A DNA stretch of 64,000 nucleotides from Pseudomonas sp. SID14000 (GCF_002165135.1 NZ_NFZQ01000003.1:186001-250000), one strand, 5' to 3'. Positions 46,018-54,813 are shown, numbered from the stretch's first letter. Program-made: numbers and translations. Notes: generated by a model from the sequence alone, not told the origin.

Positions 46018-46890
46018 CTACACAATTCGTTCGAACTGCTCCGGCCAATCCCTGCGGGTAAACACCTGCCCTTCCCGCCTCACCCGCCGTACTTCCTCAA
46101 GGTCCACCTCACAGACCAGCCACTGACTAGTGGCAGGGCTCAATTCTTCACTCAAGGCCACCACCCCATCCCCCGGCATCCCGTGATCCGGCGGCACGAA
46201 CAAGCCTGCCCGACCGATATTCTCATCCAGCGCCGGCGACCAGGGCGCCAGCCCCACCGTAGGGCTCTGCAACACCGCAAGCTGGTTCTCCAACGCCCGC
46301 GCCTGCGCGCCAATGCGCACCCGGTGATAACCCGCCTCGGTGTCAGTACAGCTCGGCGCCAGGATAAGGTCGGCACCACCCTCGGCCAAGCGCCGGGCCA
46401 GCATCGGGAATTCGTTGTCGTAGCAGATCAGGATCCCCAGGCGCCCCAGCTCGGTGTCAAACACCTGTAGTCCCTGGCCCGCGGCTATGTCCCACTGCTC
46501 CCGCTCGAAGCGGGTCATCATCAGCTTGTCCTGGTAGCCCAGCACGCCCTTGGGGCCGAATAGCCAGGCACGGTTGCGGTACCGCCCATCGCTGTCCAGC
46601 ACAGGTACGCTTCCCGGTTGCAGGTAGATACCCCAGCGTCGGGCAAGGCTCTCGCACAGGGCTTTCCAGGGTTCGATCAGCGGCTGGATGCCGGCGATGG
46701 AGGCCTTCAGGTCACCTCGCTGTTCGGCACTCAGCTGCCCGCTGAGCACCAGCCCGGCGTACTCCGGCAACAGCAGCAGGCGGGCCCCCGCCTCCACCGC
46801 CTCGGCGCACAGGCCTTGCAGATGATCGGCATAGGCCTCCCAGGTTTCATGCAGCTCGATGGCGTACTGGCAGGCCGCCAGGCGGATCAT
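46018..46890 (-). CDS. Carbon-nitrogen hydrolase (nitrilase superfamily amidohydrolase)
   Basis: A 290-residue nitrilase-fold hydrolase with the catalytic triad E43 (LLLPEYAGL), K122 (GYQDKLMMTRFE) and C156 (ILICYDNEFP). The presence of YDNEFP and LILAPSCTDT is closer to aliphatic amidase-like members than to nitrilases. It overlaps the stop of the GNAT gene by 4 nt; GNAT-amidohydrolase pairs of this sort are seen in other bacteria, where the hydrolase acts on omega-amides or formyl-type substrates. The actual substrate is not known. Confidence 0.88.
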   Translation of the reverse strand: MIRLAACQYAIELHETWEAYADHLQGLCAEAVEAGARLLLLPEYAGLVLSGQLSAEQRGDLKASIAGIQPLIEPWKALCESLARRWGIYLQPGSVPVLDSDGRYRNRAWLFGPKGVLGYQDKLMMTRFEREQWDIAAGQGLQVFDTELGRLGILICYDNEFPMLARRLAEGGADLILAPSCTDTEAGYHRVRIGAQARALENQLAVLQSPTVGLAPWSPALDENIGRAGLFVPPDHGMPGDGVVALSEELSPATSQWLVCEVDLEEVRRVRREGQVFTRRDWPEQFERIV

Positions 46891-47477
46891 ATCGGCAGTT
46901 CCTTGAGCCAGAACGACATCAGCTTGTCGGAGCTTTCCTGCTCGTCCAGGTCGCGCCAGGCGTAACTGGTGCGCAGTGACGGGTCGTGCAAGAAGCCGCG
47001 GTTACGCCAGAAGCCATGCAACGGCTTGTAGTCCGCAGGCCGCCGCGGATGCACACCTGGCCGCTCGACCGCGCAGAACGCGCAGTAGTCGAACTCGGCC
47101 AGCTTGTGCGCGTAGGACTCGCGCTCGATGAAAAAGCGCACCCCCAGGCCCCGGCCACGGTACTCGGGCAATACCACCGATTCACCGAAGTAGTACACGC
47201 TGGCCGGGTCGCGCCCCTGGGCCAGGAACGGCTGCTGGAACTCGGGGGCGACATCGACCAGCGGCAGGCCGGTGGAGGCACCGACAACCTTACCGTCGTC
47301 CAGCGCCAGCACCACCAGGCTGCGCCCGGAGCGGGCATAGGTGGCCAGGTAGTCGGCCTCGTACTCCGGGGTGCCGTCGTAAAGGTAGGGAAACTCGCGG
47401 AACACGGTAAGGCGCAGGCGAGCGAGGTCATCGATGTAAGGCGCGATAGCAGCGCCGTGCAACAGGCGTATTTCCAT
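46887..47477 (-). CDS. GNAT family N-acetyltransferase
   Basis: A 196-residue GNAT protein. The acetyl-CoA motif A reads VLPEYRGRGLGVRFFIERES (Q/RxxGxG/A variant RGRGLG, about residues 108-128), with YYFGESVVL as the preceding strand. A second conserved part is DYCAFCAVERP. It is translationally coupled to the amidohydrolase (ATGA overlap), so both probably act on the same pathway or metabolite. Acceptor unknown. Confidence 0.85.
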   Translation of the reverse strand: MEIRLLHGAAIAPYIDDLARLRLTVFREFPYLYDGTPEYEADYLATYARSGRSLVVLALDDGKVVGASTGLPLVDVAPEFQQPFLAQGRDPASVYYFGESVVLPEYRGRGLGVRFFIERESYAHKLAEFDYCAFCAVERPGVHPRRPADYKPLHGFWRNRGFLHDPSLRTSYAWRDLDEQESSDKLMSFWLKELPI

Positions 47478-47592
47478 GCTTGGCGGTCGTTTTGTCGATG
47501 TGGATGACGCGCTCGGCTAAGCCGGGCTTGAGGGGAAACCCTATCATCCGGAGCAACGACCCGCCTTTTCCCTCCACGACAGGTATTGTTCC

Positions 47593-47991
47593 ATGACCGC
47601 TACCGAACTGGTAAATGCTTACTACGCCGCCTTCAACGCCGGAGACATGCCGGCCTTTCTCGCCCTGCTCAGCGAGGATGTGATCCACGACATCAACCAG
47701 GGCGAGCGACAGATGGGCAAGGCCCGGTTTGCCGCGTTCATGGACAAGATGAACCGCTGCTACCGCGAACGCCTGGCCGATATCGTGGTGATGCAGAACG
47801 CCGATGGCAGCCGCGCGGCGGCAGAGTTCACCGTGCATGGGGAATATCTGGCCGATGACGACGGGTTGCCGGCGGCCAACGGGCAAACCTATGTACTGCC
47901 GGCGGGGGCGTTCTTCTATATCCACTGCGGGAAGATTGCCCGGGTGACCAACTACTACAACCTCAATGACTGGGTCGAGCAGGTGGCCTGA
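47593..47991 (+). CDS. SnoaL/ketosteroid isomerase-like protein
   Basis: A 132-residue NTF2-like fold protein: MTATELVNAYYAAFNAGDMPAFLALLSEDVIHDIN is the typical cone-forming start, and GAFFYIHCGKIARVTNYYNLNDWVEQV the final strands. It diverges from the GNAT gene by 115 bp. Fold assignment is firm; function is not predictable. Confidence 0.85.
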   Translation: MTATELVNAYYAAFNAGDMPAFLALLSEDVIHDINQGERQMGKARFAAFMDKMNRCYRERLADIVVMQNADGSRAAAEFTVHGEYLADDDGLPAANGQTYVLPAGAFFYIHCGKIARVTNYYNLNDWVEQVA

Positions 47992-48017
47992 GCCTGGTTG
48001 AGCTGTGTTGCCTGCAC

Positions 48018-48130
48018 TGGCCTCATCACCGGCAAGCCAGCTCCCACAGAGATCCCACACGACTTGAGAGCAGTGAGGTACATGTGGGAGCGGGTTTATC
48101 GAGGCGTCGAACCGCCGCGAAGAGGCCCGG
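48018..48130. repeat. Degenerate REP pair, family A, with an insertion in one unit
   Basis: The left unit is decayed (CATCACCGGCAAGCCAGCTC). The right unit has GCGGGTTTA followed by about 16 extra bases (TCGAGGCGTCGAACCG) before CCGCGAAGAGG. The flanks still match the family. Confidence 0.8.
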
Positions 48131-48709
48131 TCAGGCGATACGAGTGCCCAGCAATTTGAGGAAAGCCGCCAGCCACGCCGGATGCGCCGGCCATGCCGGT
48201 GCCGTCACCAGGTTGCCGTCCACATGCGCCTGGTCCACCGCGATATCGATGAATGTCCCACCCGCCAGGCGCACTTCCGGCGCACACGCCGGGTACGCAC
48301 TGCATTCACGCCCTTCCAGCACACCGGCCGCTGCCAGCAACTGGGCACCATGGCATACCGCCGCGATCGGCTTGCCGGCCTGGTCGAATGCGCGCACCAG
48401 CTCCAGCACCTTTTCATCCAGACGCAGATACTCTGGCGCACGGCCACCCGGGATCAACAACGCGTCGTAACTCTCGGCCCGCACCCGCACAAAGTCATAA
48501 TTCAAGGCAAAGTTGTGCCCCGGCTTTTCGCTGTAGGTCTGTTCGCCCTCGAAATCATGAATCGCGGTACGCACTGTCTGCCCCGCGACCTTTTCCGGGC
48601 ATACCGCATGTACCGTGTGCCCGACCATGCTCAGTGCCTGGAACGGCACCATGACTTCATAATCTTCGACGTAGTCGCCGACCAACATGAGAATCTTCTT
48701 AGCCGTCAT
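48131..48709 (-). CDS. DJ-1/PfpI family protein
   Basis: A 192-residue class I glutamine amidotransferase-like protein. The nucleophilic C119 lies in [16 protein letters not shown], and the acidic partner is in [14 protein letters not shown] (E15/E18). [14 protein letters not shown] is the strand before. Members act as proteases, glyoxalases or chaperones. The ATG at 48709 is preferred over a GTG at 48718 because the GGAG is at proper distance only for the former. Stands alone. Confidence 0.86.
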   Translation of the reverse strand: MTAKKILMLVGDYVEDYEVMVPFQALSMVGHTVHAVCPEKVAGQTVRTAIHDFEGEQTYSEKPGHNFALNYDFVRVRAESYDALLIPGGRAPEYLRLDEKVLELVRAFDQAGKPIAAVCHGAQLLAAAGVLEGRECSAYPACAPEVRLAGGTFIDIAVDQAHVDGNLVTAPAWPAHPAWLAAFLKLLGTRIA

Positions 48710-48760
48710 CGCACCCACTCCTTCGCTTGCCTAGAGACAGTCACTGCACGATAGCCGGTC

Positions 48761-49918
48761 TCAGTCGCGACGGTCGAGCAAGTTGACCACCAACCGGTCC
48801 AGCCAGCCCCATACCCGCTGCTTCACCCGCCGCCACAGCGGCCGGGAATGCCAATGGCCGAGGTCGACCACCTCGCTCAAGGCGAAATCACGCTCGAAGC
48901 TGGCTTGCACGGCAGCTGTCAGCGGCGGGTCGAGGGCCTCGATATTGGCCTCGAGATTGAAGCGCAGGTTCCAGTGATCGAAGTTGCACGAGCCGATACT
49001 GACCCAGTCGTCGATCAGCACCATCTTCAGGTGCAGGAAACACGGCTGGTACTCGTAGATGCGCACCCCGGCGCGCAGCAAACGGGGGTAATAGCGGTGC
49101 CCGGCGTAACGCACCGAGGGGTGATCGGTACGCGGCCCGGTCAGCAGCAGCCGCACATCGACGCCCTTGCTGGCAGCCCGGCGCAGTGACCGGCGCACGC
49201 TCCAGGTCGGCAGGAAGTAGGGTGTGGCCAGCCACACTCGCTGCTTGCCGCTGTTGATCGCCCGCACCAGCGAATGCAGGATGTCCTGATGCTGGCGGGC
49301 GTCGGCATAGGCTACCCGGCCCATGCCCTGCCCCTGTGCAGGTACCTTGGGCAGGCGCGGCAGGCCAAAGCCCTCGGCTGGGCGCCAGGCTGTGCGACGG
49401 TTGTTGGCGTGCCACTGACGGTCGAACAGCAACTGCCAGTCGTTCACCACCGGCCCCTGCATCTGTACCATCACCTCGTGCCATTCACTGGTCGCCTCGC
49501 CAGGCGTCCAGAACTCGTCAGTGACGCCCGTACCGCCCACCACGGCCCAGCGCTCATCCACCAACAGCAGCTTGCGGTGGTCGCGGTACAGGTTGCGCAG
49601 ACCACGCTTCCAGCGCAGGCGGTTATACCAGCGCAGGTACACACCTGCATCCAACAGGCGCTGACGCAACTTGCTGTTGAAAGCCAGCGAGCCGTAGTCG
49701 TCGAACAGGCAGCGCACCCGCACGCCGCGTCGAGCGGCCTGCTCCAGCGCTTCGACCACCGCATCCGCGCAATCACCGGCCTCGACCAGGTACAGCTCCA
49801 GATCGACCTGGAACTCGGCGCGCACGATCGCCAGGAGCATGCGCGGAAAAAACTCGGGGCCGTCGATCAGCAGTTCGAACTGGTTGCCATCCCGCCAGGG
49901 AAAGACCGGCCCTGCCAT
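48761..49918 (-). CDS. Phospholipase D-like protein, ClsB-type cardiolipin synthase
   Basis: A 385-residue PLD-superfamily enzyme with two HKD motifs: YRDHRKLLLVDERWAVVGG (residues about 112-130) and FLHLKMVLIDDWVSIGSCN (about 298-316). There is no N-terminal TM pair, the ClsB/ClsC state. It likely makes cardiolipin from phosphatidylglycerol and a second lipid. Its ATG lies 1 nt after the YceI stop, so the two are coupled, with a serine hydrolase and a small cysteine-rich protein upstream on the same strand. Confidence 0.87.
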   Translation of the reverse strand: MAGPVFPWRDGNQFELLIDGPEFFPRMLLAIVRAEFQVDLELYLVEAGDCADAVVEALEQAARRGVRVRCLFDDYGSLAFNSKLRQRLLDAGVYLRWYNRLRWKRGLRNLYRDHRKLLLVDERWAVVGGTGVTDEFWTPGEATSEWHEVMVQMQGPVVNDWQLLFDRQWHANNRRTAWRPAEGFGLPRLPKVPAQGQGMGRVAYADARQHQDILHSLVRAINSGKQRVWLATPYFLPTWSVRRSLRRAASKGVDVRLLLTGPRTDHPSVRYAGHRYYPRLLRAGVRIYEYQPCFLHLKMVLIDDWVSIGSCNFDHWNLRFNLEANIEALDPPLTAAVQASFERDFALSEVVDLGHWHSRPLWRRVKQRVWGWLDRLVVNLLDRRD

Positions 49919-49919
49919 G

Positions 49920-50501
49920 TCAGCGTGCGGTGAAGATCAGCACCGCGCTAACCGGTACCGACGGGTTGATGGACGTGAGCCCGGCGAACTTGCGCAGGCG
50001 TTGCAGCCCTGGCAGCAGGCCGAAATCCTCGGCGCGCAGCACCAGGGGTTCAAGGGTCACCACCTGGAAGCGTCGCTCGTCCAGGCGGGTGGCCAGCAGC
50101 AAGGCGTTGTAGCTGTGCGACTGGCCGTGAAGGGTTACGGTCAGCGGCAGGCGCAGCTCGATCTGGGCACCGTTGGCCAGGTCGTTGATCGGCCGCAGGT
50201 CCAGTTGCGCCTGCACTTTGGCTTCGGCAAAGCGCTCGACCTCGAACAGGTCCTCGCGCATGCGTTCGTCACGCAGCGGAATGCCGCTGCTCACCGAATC
50301 CATCTCGATGCTCAGCCCGGCCACGCCCTTGCGGTCGACCGTGCCATGCAGCACCAGAAAGCGGTGAACTTCGGCGGTGTTACCGTTCTTGCCGGTAATG
50401 AACGAAAGGCGCGAAGACTCGCCATCGAGGTGCCAGTTGGCGTGAGCGGGCAGGCAAAAAGCCAGCAACAAGGCAGGTAAAAGGCGGGGCAGCTTGAACA
50501 T
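49920..50501 (-). CDS. YceI family periplasmic protein
   Basis: A 193-residue YceI-domain protein with a signal peptide (LLPALLLAFCLPAHA, cleavage about residue 21). The lipocalin-like beta barrel starts NWHLDGESSRLSFITGKNG and ends SVPVSAVLIFTAR. YceI proteins bind isoprenoid quinones or other lipids. The coupling with a phospholipid enzyme fits an envelope-lipid job, though this is inference. Confidence 0.87.
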   Translation of the reverse strand: MFKLPRLLPALLLAFCLPAHANWHLDGESSRLSFITGKNGNTAEVHRFLVLHGTVDRKGVAGLSIEMDSVSSGIPLRDERMREDLFEVERFAEAKVQAQLDLRPINDLANGAQIELRLPLTVTLHGQSHSYNALLLATRLDERRFQVVTLEPLVLRAEDFGLLPGLQRLRKFAGLTSINPSVPVSAVLIFTAR

Positions 50502-50545
50502 GACAGATCTCGTGAAACCAGGCCGCCAACCTTACCCGCCCGCCT

Positions 50546-50842
50546 TCACGGCAGCAAGCGGCAGCCCTCGCGCGGGCCTTGCCAGGCGGCCTGGTTGCGT
50601 CGGCCCAGGCCTTCGGCGGTCACCTGGCGCTGCTGGCTGTTTTCCTCCAGCAGGCTCAGCGGCAGCCATTGCTTCACGTAGCCTTGGCAATACGCTGGCT
50701 CGAAACCCATGACGAAGCGGCACGAGCAATATTCCTTGGCCGAGTAGGCCGAAAGGATGCCGGGGAAGTCCGCCAAGGCCTGGCGCTCGTGCCAGACCCA
50801 GTACACCAGCCCCAGAAACACCAGCAGCACTACCCGCTTCAT
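50546..50842 (-). CDS. Small membrane-anchored cysteine-containing protein of unknown function
   Basis: A 98-residue protein with one N-terminal hydrophobic helix (RVVLLVFLGLVYWVW) and a short cysteine-containing domain (KEYCSCRFVMGFEPAYCQGYV, then REGCRLLP). With four cysteines outside the membrane segment it may be disulfide-bonded in the periplasm. Its start overlaps the serine hydrolase stop by ATGA, so the two are co-translated and perhaps work as a pair. I do not recognise the family. Confidence 0.75.
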   Translation of the reverse strand: MKRVVLLVFLGLVYWVWHERQALADFPGILSAYSAKEYCSCRFVMGFEPAYCQGYVKQWLPLSLLEENSQQRQVTAEGLGRRNQAAWQGPREGCRLLP

Positions 50843-51921
50843 GCCCCCTCCCCGGACAGCGCCGCCAGTATCCGCTTGAGCAGTTCGTCGTGCTGGTAAC
50901 TGCCGTCGCGGTCATCGCCGTAACGCACGATCACCAGTTTTTGCGTGGGCAGCACGTACAGCGCCTGGCCCCAGTGGCCAAGAGCTGCGTAGGTGTCTGC
51001 GGGCGCACTCGGCCACGGCCGTGCAGCACCGGCCAACGGCTGGTTCAGCCACCAGTGACCGCCGGGGTTGGCTTCGCCGGGCACCGCTTCGGCCTCGGCA
51101 AACGGCGTGCGGTTGAAGGCCACCCAAGATTTGGGCAGCAATTGCCGATCCTGCCAGCGCCCGTCGCGCTGCATCAGCAGGCCGATGCGTGCCAGGTCGC
51201 GAGCGGTGAGGTACAGATAGGACGAGCCCACGTAGGTACCCGCCCGATCGCGCTCCCATACCGCGCTGTCGATACCCAGCGGGGTGAACAGCGCATGCCA
51301 GGGGTAGTCGGGGTACTGACCAGCATCGAGCATGCCGTACAGCGCGGCGGCCAGCAGGTTGCTGTCGCCACTGGAGTAAAGAAACCGCTGGCCTGGGCTG
51401 GCCACCGTTTCCCGCGCTGCCGCATAGGCCGCCATGTCCTCGCGGCCACGGGTATACAGCATGGCCACCACCGAGGACTTGAGCGGGGCGTACTCGTAGT
51501 CCTCCTGCCAGTCCAGGCCGCTGGCCCAATGCAGCAGGTCGACCATGTGCACGCCAGGATGGGCCTGCATGGGCGGGTAGAAGCGGGTAACCGGGTCCTG
51601 CAGCTGGAAGCGGCCTTCGCCCTGGGCTACGCCCAGCAGCGTGGCAAGGACGCTCTTGCTGATCGACCAGGTGAGGTGCGCGGTGGCAGCACTGGTCGGG
51701 GGGGCGTAGCGTTCATGGAGGATGCGACCGTCGCGAATGATCAGCAGCGCGTCGGTGCGGATGCCGCTGCGCTCGGGGGTGGTGCGTGCGGGGAAGGCGT
51801 AGGCGTCGACGGCTTGCCAATCGAGGGAGGTGTTGTCGATTGGCCAGTCCGGAGTTGGCCAGACCTCGGCTTTGGCGGTTCCCGTAGCCATGCAAAAAAG
51901 CAGCAGCAGACTTTTCAGCAT
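50839..51921 (-). CDS. Serine hydrolase (class C beta-lactamase-like family)
   Basis: A 360-residue protein with signal peptide (LLLLFCMATGTAKA) and the beta-lactamase-related fold. The SxxK nucleophile is S86-I-S-K89 in HLTWSISKSVLATLLG, and the second motif is YSS in RFLYSSGDSNLLAAALYG. HWGQALYVLPTQKLVIVRYGDDRDG stands where KTG-like motifs lie. It resembles 6-aminohexanoate-dimer hydrolase/EstB types rather than true AmpC. It is the first gene of a four-gene run with the cysteine protein, YceI and ClsB-like genes. Confidence 0.87.
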   Translation of the reverse strand: MLKSLLLLFCMATGTAKAEVWPTPDWPIDNTSLDWQAVDAYAFPARTTPERSGIRTDALLIIRDGRILHERYAPPTSAATAHLTWSISKSVLATLLGVAQGEGRFQLQDPVTRFYPPMQAHPGVHMVDLLHWASGLDWQEDYEYAPLKSSVVAMLYTRGREDMAAYAAARETVASPGQRFLYSSGDSNLLAAALYGMLDAGQYPDYPWHALFTPLGIDSAVWERDRAGTYVGSSYLYLTARDLARIGLLMQRDGRWQDRQLLPKSWVAFNRTPFAEAEAVPGEANPGGHWWLNQPLAGAARPWPSAPADTYAALGHWGQALYVLPTQKLVIVRYGDDRDGSYQHDELLKRILAALSGEGA

Positions 51922-51943
51922 CCCGTTTCAGGCTCGCAACTTT

Positions 51944-52055
51944 TGGGGCTGCTGCGCAGCCCTTTCGCGACACAAGGCCGCTCCCACAGGGAACAGCGCT
52001 GCTCTTGCTTTTGTGGGAGCGGCCTTGTGTCGCGAAAGGGCCGCAAAGCGGCCCC
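51944..52055. repeat. REP pair, family B
   Basis: Inverted doublet (GGGGCTGCTGCGCAGCCC, CGACACAAGGCCGCTCCCAC and complements) between the acyl-CoA dehydrogenase-like gene and the serine hydrolase gene on the same strand. Confidence 0.94.
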
Positions 52056-52089
52056 ACGATTCATGGAATCACACAAATCTAACAGGCAT

Positions 52090-52977
52090 TCATGACAACC
52101 CCGCAGCAGCCCACGCCTTGTTCAGCCGCTTCTCCCGCGCCGCCGCCGCCAGCGCCATCACCCCCTGGTCACGCTGCCAGATCTGCGCCCAATGCGCTGG
52201 CCCCGCCGCCAACGCGGCATCGATCTCCCCCCGCAGCGCCTGGAACTGTGCAAACAGGCCCCCCAGCAACAAATGGCAGCCAACACTATCGGCACACTGC
52301 CGGCTGCCCTCGGCACACCCAGCCAGTAACCCAAGCAACTGCAGGCGCAGGGCCTGTGGCCAGGCACACTCCTGCCCCACGCCATACAGCCAGGCCGTCA
52401 ACGCCGTAAGCACATACAGGTCCTCCAGCGAACGGAACGGCTTTACATAAGCATCCCAACCATCACCGGCCAGCAACTCGCACGCCGCCTGCTCCAGTAT
52501 CAATCGCCCATGCCCCACCTCCGGCATCAGCGGCAGGGTCGGCAGCGCTTCCAGCGTCACACCTGGCTCCCCGGGGTAGACCACTGCCAGGTTCAATTGT
52601 GGGGCCGCGCCCGTCGCCTCGCAGCGCGCCGCCACCAGCAGCCATTCCGCCTCCAGGCCTGCAGTGACGAAGTCCTTGCTGCCGGTCAGCCGCAAGCCGT
52701 CCAGGCGCGTGCGCATGTCCGCCGGCCGCACGCTGCGCCGTTCGGTGGCACACAGGGCACCGAGGCTGGGTGGGGCACTGGGCCACAGCACGCGTAAGGC
52801 GGCCTGGTAGCCGACCAGGAAAGCCAGGCCCGGGGTGGCCATTGCGCGCCCACCGAGCACCGCCAGTTCGAACGGGGCAACCGGGCCAAGGCGCTCGAGC
52901 AGCGCTGCGTAGGTTTCGCCCAGGGTGCCCGCCAACGCTTGGCGAAGCGGGTCGTTGAGTCGTTGCAACCAGGCCAT
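52090..52977 (-). CDS. Short acyl-CoA dehydrogenase-like protein
   Basis: A 295-residue protein with the middle beta-domain phrases of acyl-CoA dehydrogenases ([44 protein letters not shown]), but about 80-90 residues shorter than usual. The N-terminal helical domain is reduced and the C-terminal FAD-binding and Glu-base region (normally YGG, I/E-G-T) is not recognisable. It may still bind flavin or have lost catalysis. AGGAG stands 8 nt before the ATG. It diverges from olsB. Confidence 0.78.
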   Translation of the reverse strand: MAWLQRLNDPLRQALAGTLGETYAALLERLGPVAPFELAVLGGRAMATPGLAFLVGYQAALRVLWPSAPPSLGALCATERRSVRPADMRTRLDGLRLTGSKDFVTAGLEAEWLLVAARCEATGAAPQLNLAVVYPGEPGVTLEALPTLPLMPEVGHGRLILEQAACELLAGDGWDAYVKPFRSLEDLYVLTALTAWLYGVGQECAWPQALRLQLLGLLAGCAEGSRQCADSVGCHLLLGGLFAQFQALRGEIDAALAAGPAHWAQIWQRDQGVMALAAAAREKRLNKAWAAAGLS

Positions 52978-53021
52978 CGGTCGGCTCCTTGCTGAGGGGC
53001 TTTCTGTTAAGACTCAGAGGG

Positions 53022-53050
53022 TGTCACGCAAGCATCACCAAAGATTCACA
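53022..53050 (+). promoter_or_regulatory. Candidate PhoB box (three 11-bp repeats) upstream of olsBA
   Basis: TCAC cores at 53024, 53035 and 53046 recur at exactly 11 bp (TGTCAC, CATCAC, ATTCAC), the spacing of tandem Pho boxes. It lies about 90 bp before the olsB ATG. Only the first repeat matches the CTGTCAT consensus well, so this is a candidate. Confidence 0.4.
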
Positions 53051-53137
53051 GGGGTGACACCCCGTCTACCTAGGCTGACTTTGCACAACAAAGCCGACCG
53101 GCCGCAACCCTTCATGGCTGGCTTATGGAGACTCGTA

Positions 53138-53893
53138 ATGACTCGGATCGCTCACGCTGGCGACAACAGCACCGAACGCCGTCTGCAAGCCGAACGCCTG
53201 GTTGGCGCCGCGGCCCTGCAAGAAGCCCAGGCCCTGCGCTACAAAGTGTTCAGCGCCGAATTCAAGGCCAGGCTCAAAGGTGCCGAGCAAGGCCTGGACA
53301 TGGACGACTACGACGTGCACTGCCGCCACATTGGCGTACGCGACCTGAACACCGGCGAGCTGGTTGCCACCACCCGCCTGCTCGACCATCAGGCCGCCAG
53401 TAGCCTGGGCCGCTTCTATAGCGAAGAAGAATTCAGCCTGCACGGCCTGATGCAACTGCAGGGCCCGATCCTGGAACTGGGCCGCACCTGCGTAGCCTCC
53501 GACTACCGCAACGGCGGCACCATCGCCGTGCTCTGGGGCGAACTGGCCGAAGTGCTCAACGAAGGCCGCTACAGCTATCTGATGGGCTGCGCCAGCATCC
53601 CCATGCACGATGGCGGGGTACAGGCCCATGCGGTGATGCAGCGCCTGCGTGACCGCTACCTGTGCACCGAACACCTGCGGGCCGAGCCAAAGAACCCGTT
53701 GCCCAACCTGGCCCTACCAAACAACGTCATTGCCGAAATGCCACCGCTACTCAAGGCGTACATGCGCCTGGGCGCGAAGATCTGCGGTGAGCCGTGCTGG
53801 GACGAAGACTTCCAGGTGGCCGACGTGTTCATCCTGCTCAAGCGCGACGAGCTGTGCCCGCGCTACGCCCGCCACTTCAAGGCAGCGGTCTGA
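53138..53893 (+). CDS. olsB: L-ornithine N(alpha)-acyltransferase OlsB
   Basis: A 251-residue GNAT-like (autoinducer-synthase-fold) enzyme that attaches a 3-hydroxyacyl chain from ACP to ornithine, giving lyso-ornithine lipid. Motifs are [17 protein letters not shown] (residues about 31-47), [12 protein letters not shown] and [30 protein letters not shown]. The ATG at 53138 follows GGAG by 7 nt; the longer frame runs through the promoter. Its stop overlaps olsA by 1 nt (TGATG), so both steps are made together. A possible Pho box lies upstream, as ornithine lipids replace phospholipids under phosphate limitation. Confidence 0.92.
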   Translation: MTRIAHAGDNSTERRLQAERLVGAAALQEAQALRYKVFSAEFKARLKGAEQGLDMDDYDVHCRHIGVRDLNTGELVATTRLLDHQAASSLGRFYSEEEFSLHGLMQLQGPILELGRTCVASDYRNGGTIAVLWGELAEVLNEGRYSYLMGCASIPMHDGGVQAHAVMQRLRDRYLCTEHLRAEPKNPLPNLALPNNVIAEMPPLLKAYMRLGAKICGEPCWDEDFQVADVFILLKRDELCPRYARHFKAAV

Positions 53894-54681
53894 TGCCGAA
53901 GTTGCGGGCACTGACCCGCCTGACTCGACTGCTGCTGGTACTGCTGCTGGGCATGCTGATGGCCAGCTTGATCGCCCTGGGCGAACGCCTGGGACTCAAG
54001 GCGCCCATCGAGCGTCGCCAGCGCTGGACCTGCCTGTTCATGAAGCGCTTGGTCGCAGCCCTGCCTTTCGAAGTACGGGTGATCGGCGAACTGCCACAAC
54101 GGCCGATGTTGTGGGTCAGCAACCACGTGTCCTGGACCGATATCCCCCTGCTCGGCATGCTGCTGCCGCTGTCCTTCCTGTCCAAGGCTGAAGTGCGCCA
54201 CTGGCCGATGGCCGGCTGGCTGGCGGAAAAGGCCGGCACCCTGTTCATCCGCCGTGGCGGGGGCGACAGTCAGCGCCTGCGTGAGCAGATCGCCGGGCAG
54301 CTGGGCCTGGGCCGACCGCTGCTGATCTTCCCGGAAGGCACTACTACCAGCGGCCGTACCCTGCGCACCTTCCATGGCCGCCTGCTGGCAGGCGCCATCG
54401 ACCGCGGCGTAGCGGTGCAGCCGGTCGCCATCCAGTACCTGCGCAATGGCCAGACCGACCCGATTGCGCCATTCATCGGCGATGATGACCTGGTGTCGCA
54501 CCTGATGCGCCTGTTCGCCCAGCCACGGGGTGAGGTATGCATTCACCTGTTGCGGCCAATCGGTAGCGTGGGCAAGGAGCGAGCGGTGCTGGCGTTACAG
54601 GCGCAGCAGGCGATTCACCTGGCGTTGTTCGGGGTTGAAGAGGTTGAGCTGGCGCCACGACGGCAGGCGCGGGCTGCCTGA
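53893..54681 (+). CDS. olsA: 1-acyl-sn-glycerol-3-phosphate acyltransferase-like OlsA (lyso-ornithine lipid O-acyltransferase)
   Basis: A 262-residue PlsC-family membrane acyltransferase. A TM helix (LLLVLLLGMLMASLIAL) opens the protein. The catalytic HX4D box is NHVSWTD (about residue 78) and FPEGTTTSGRTLRTFHGRLL the substrate motif (about residues 142-161). It adds the ester-linked acyl chain to lyso-ornithine lipid from OlsB. Start overlaps the olsB stop. The gene pair alone is enough for ornithine lipid synthesis. Confidence 0.92.
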   Translation: MPKLRALTRLTRLLLVLLLGMLMASLIALGERLGLKAPIERRQRWTCLFMKRLVAALPFEVRVIGELPQRPMLWVSNHVSWTDIPLLGMLLPLSFLSKAEVRHWPMAGWLAEKAGTLFIRRGGGDSQRLREQIAGQLGLGRPLLIFPEGTTTSGRTLRTFHGRLLAGAIDRGVAVQPVAIQYLRNGQTDPIAPFIGDDDLVSHLMRLFAQPRGEVCIHLLRPIGSVGKERAVLALQAQQAIHLALFGVEEVELAPRRQARAA

Positions 54682-54700
54682 GCTTTTGCACTATCTGTTC

Positions 54701-54797
54701 TGGCCCTTTCGCGGGTGAACCCGCTCCCACAGGGACCGCACACATCCTGAACTCTGTGGTGTACCTGTGGGAGCGGGTTTACCCGCGAAGAGGCCGG
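54701..54797. repeat. REP pair, family A
   Basis: Inverted doublet between the converging olsA and acpH genes. Confidence 0.94.
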
Positions 54798-54813
54798 CAA
54801 TGCCAACCCAGCA

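Noticed and set aside
1463-54797. CRISPR array or transposon ends suggested by the many short palindromes
   Set aside because: Repeats are paired inverted REPs scattered at gene ends with no regular spacer and no Cas or transposase gene nearby.
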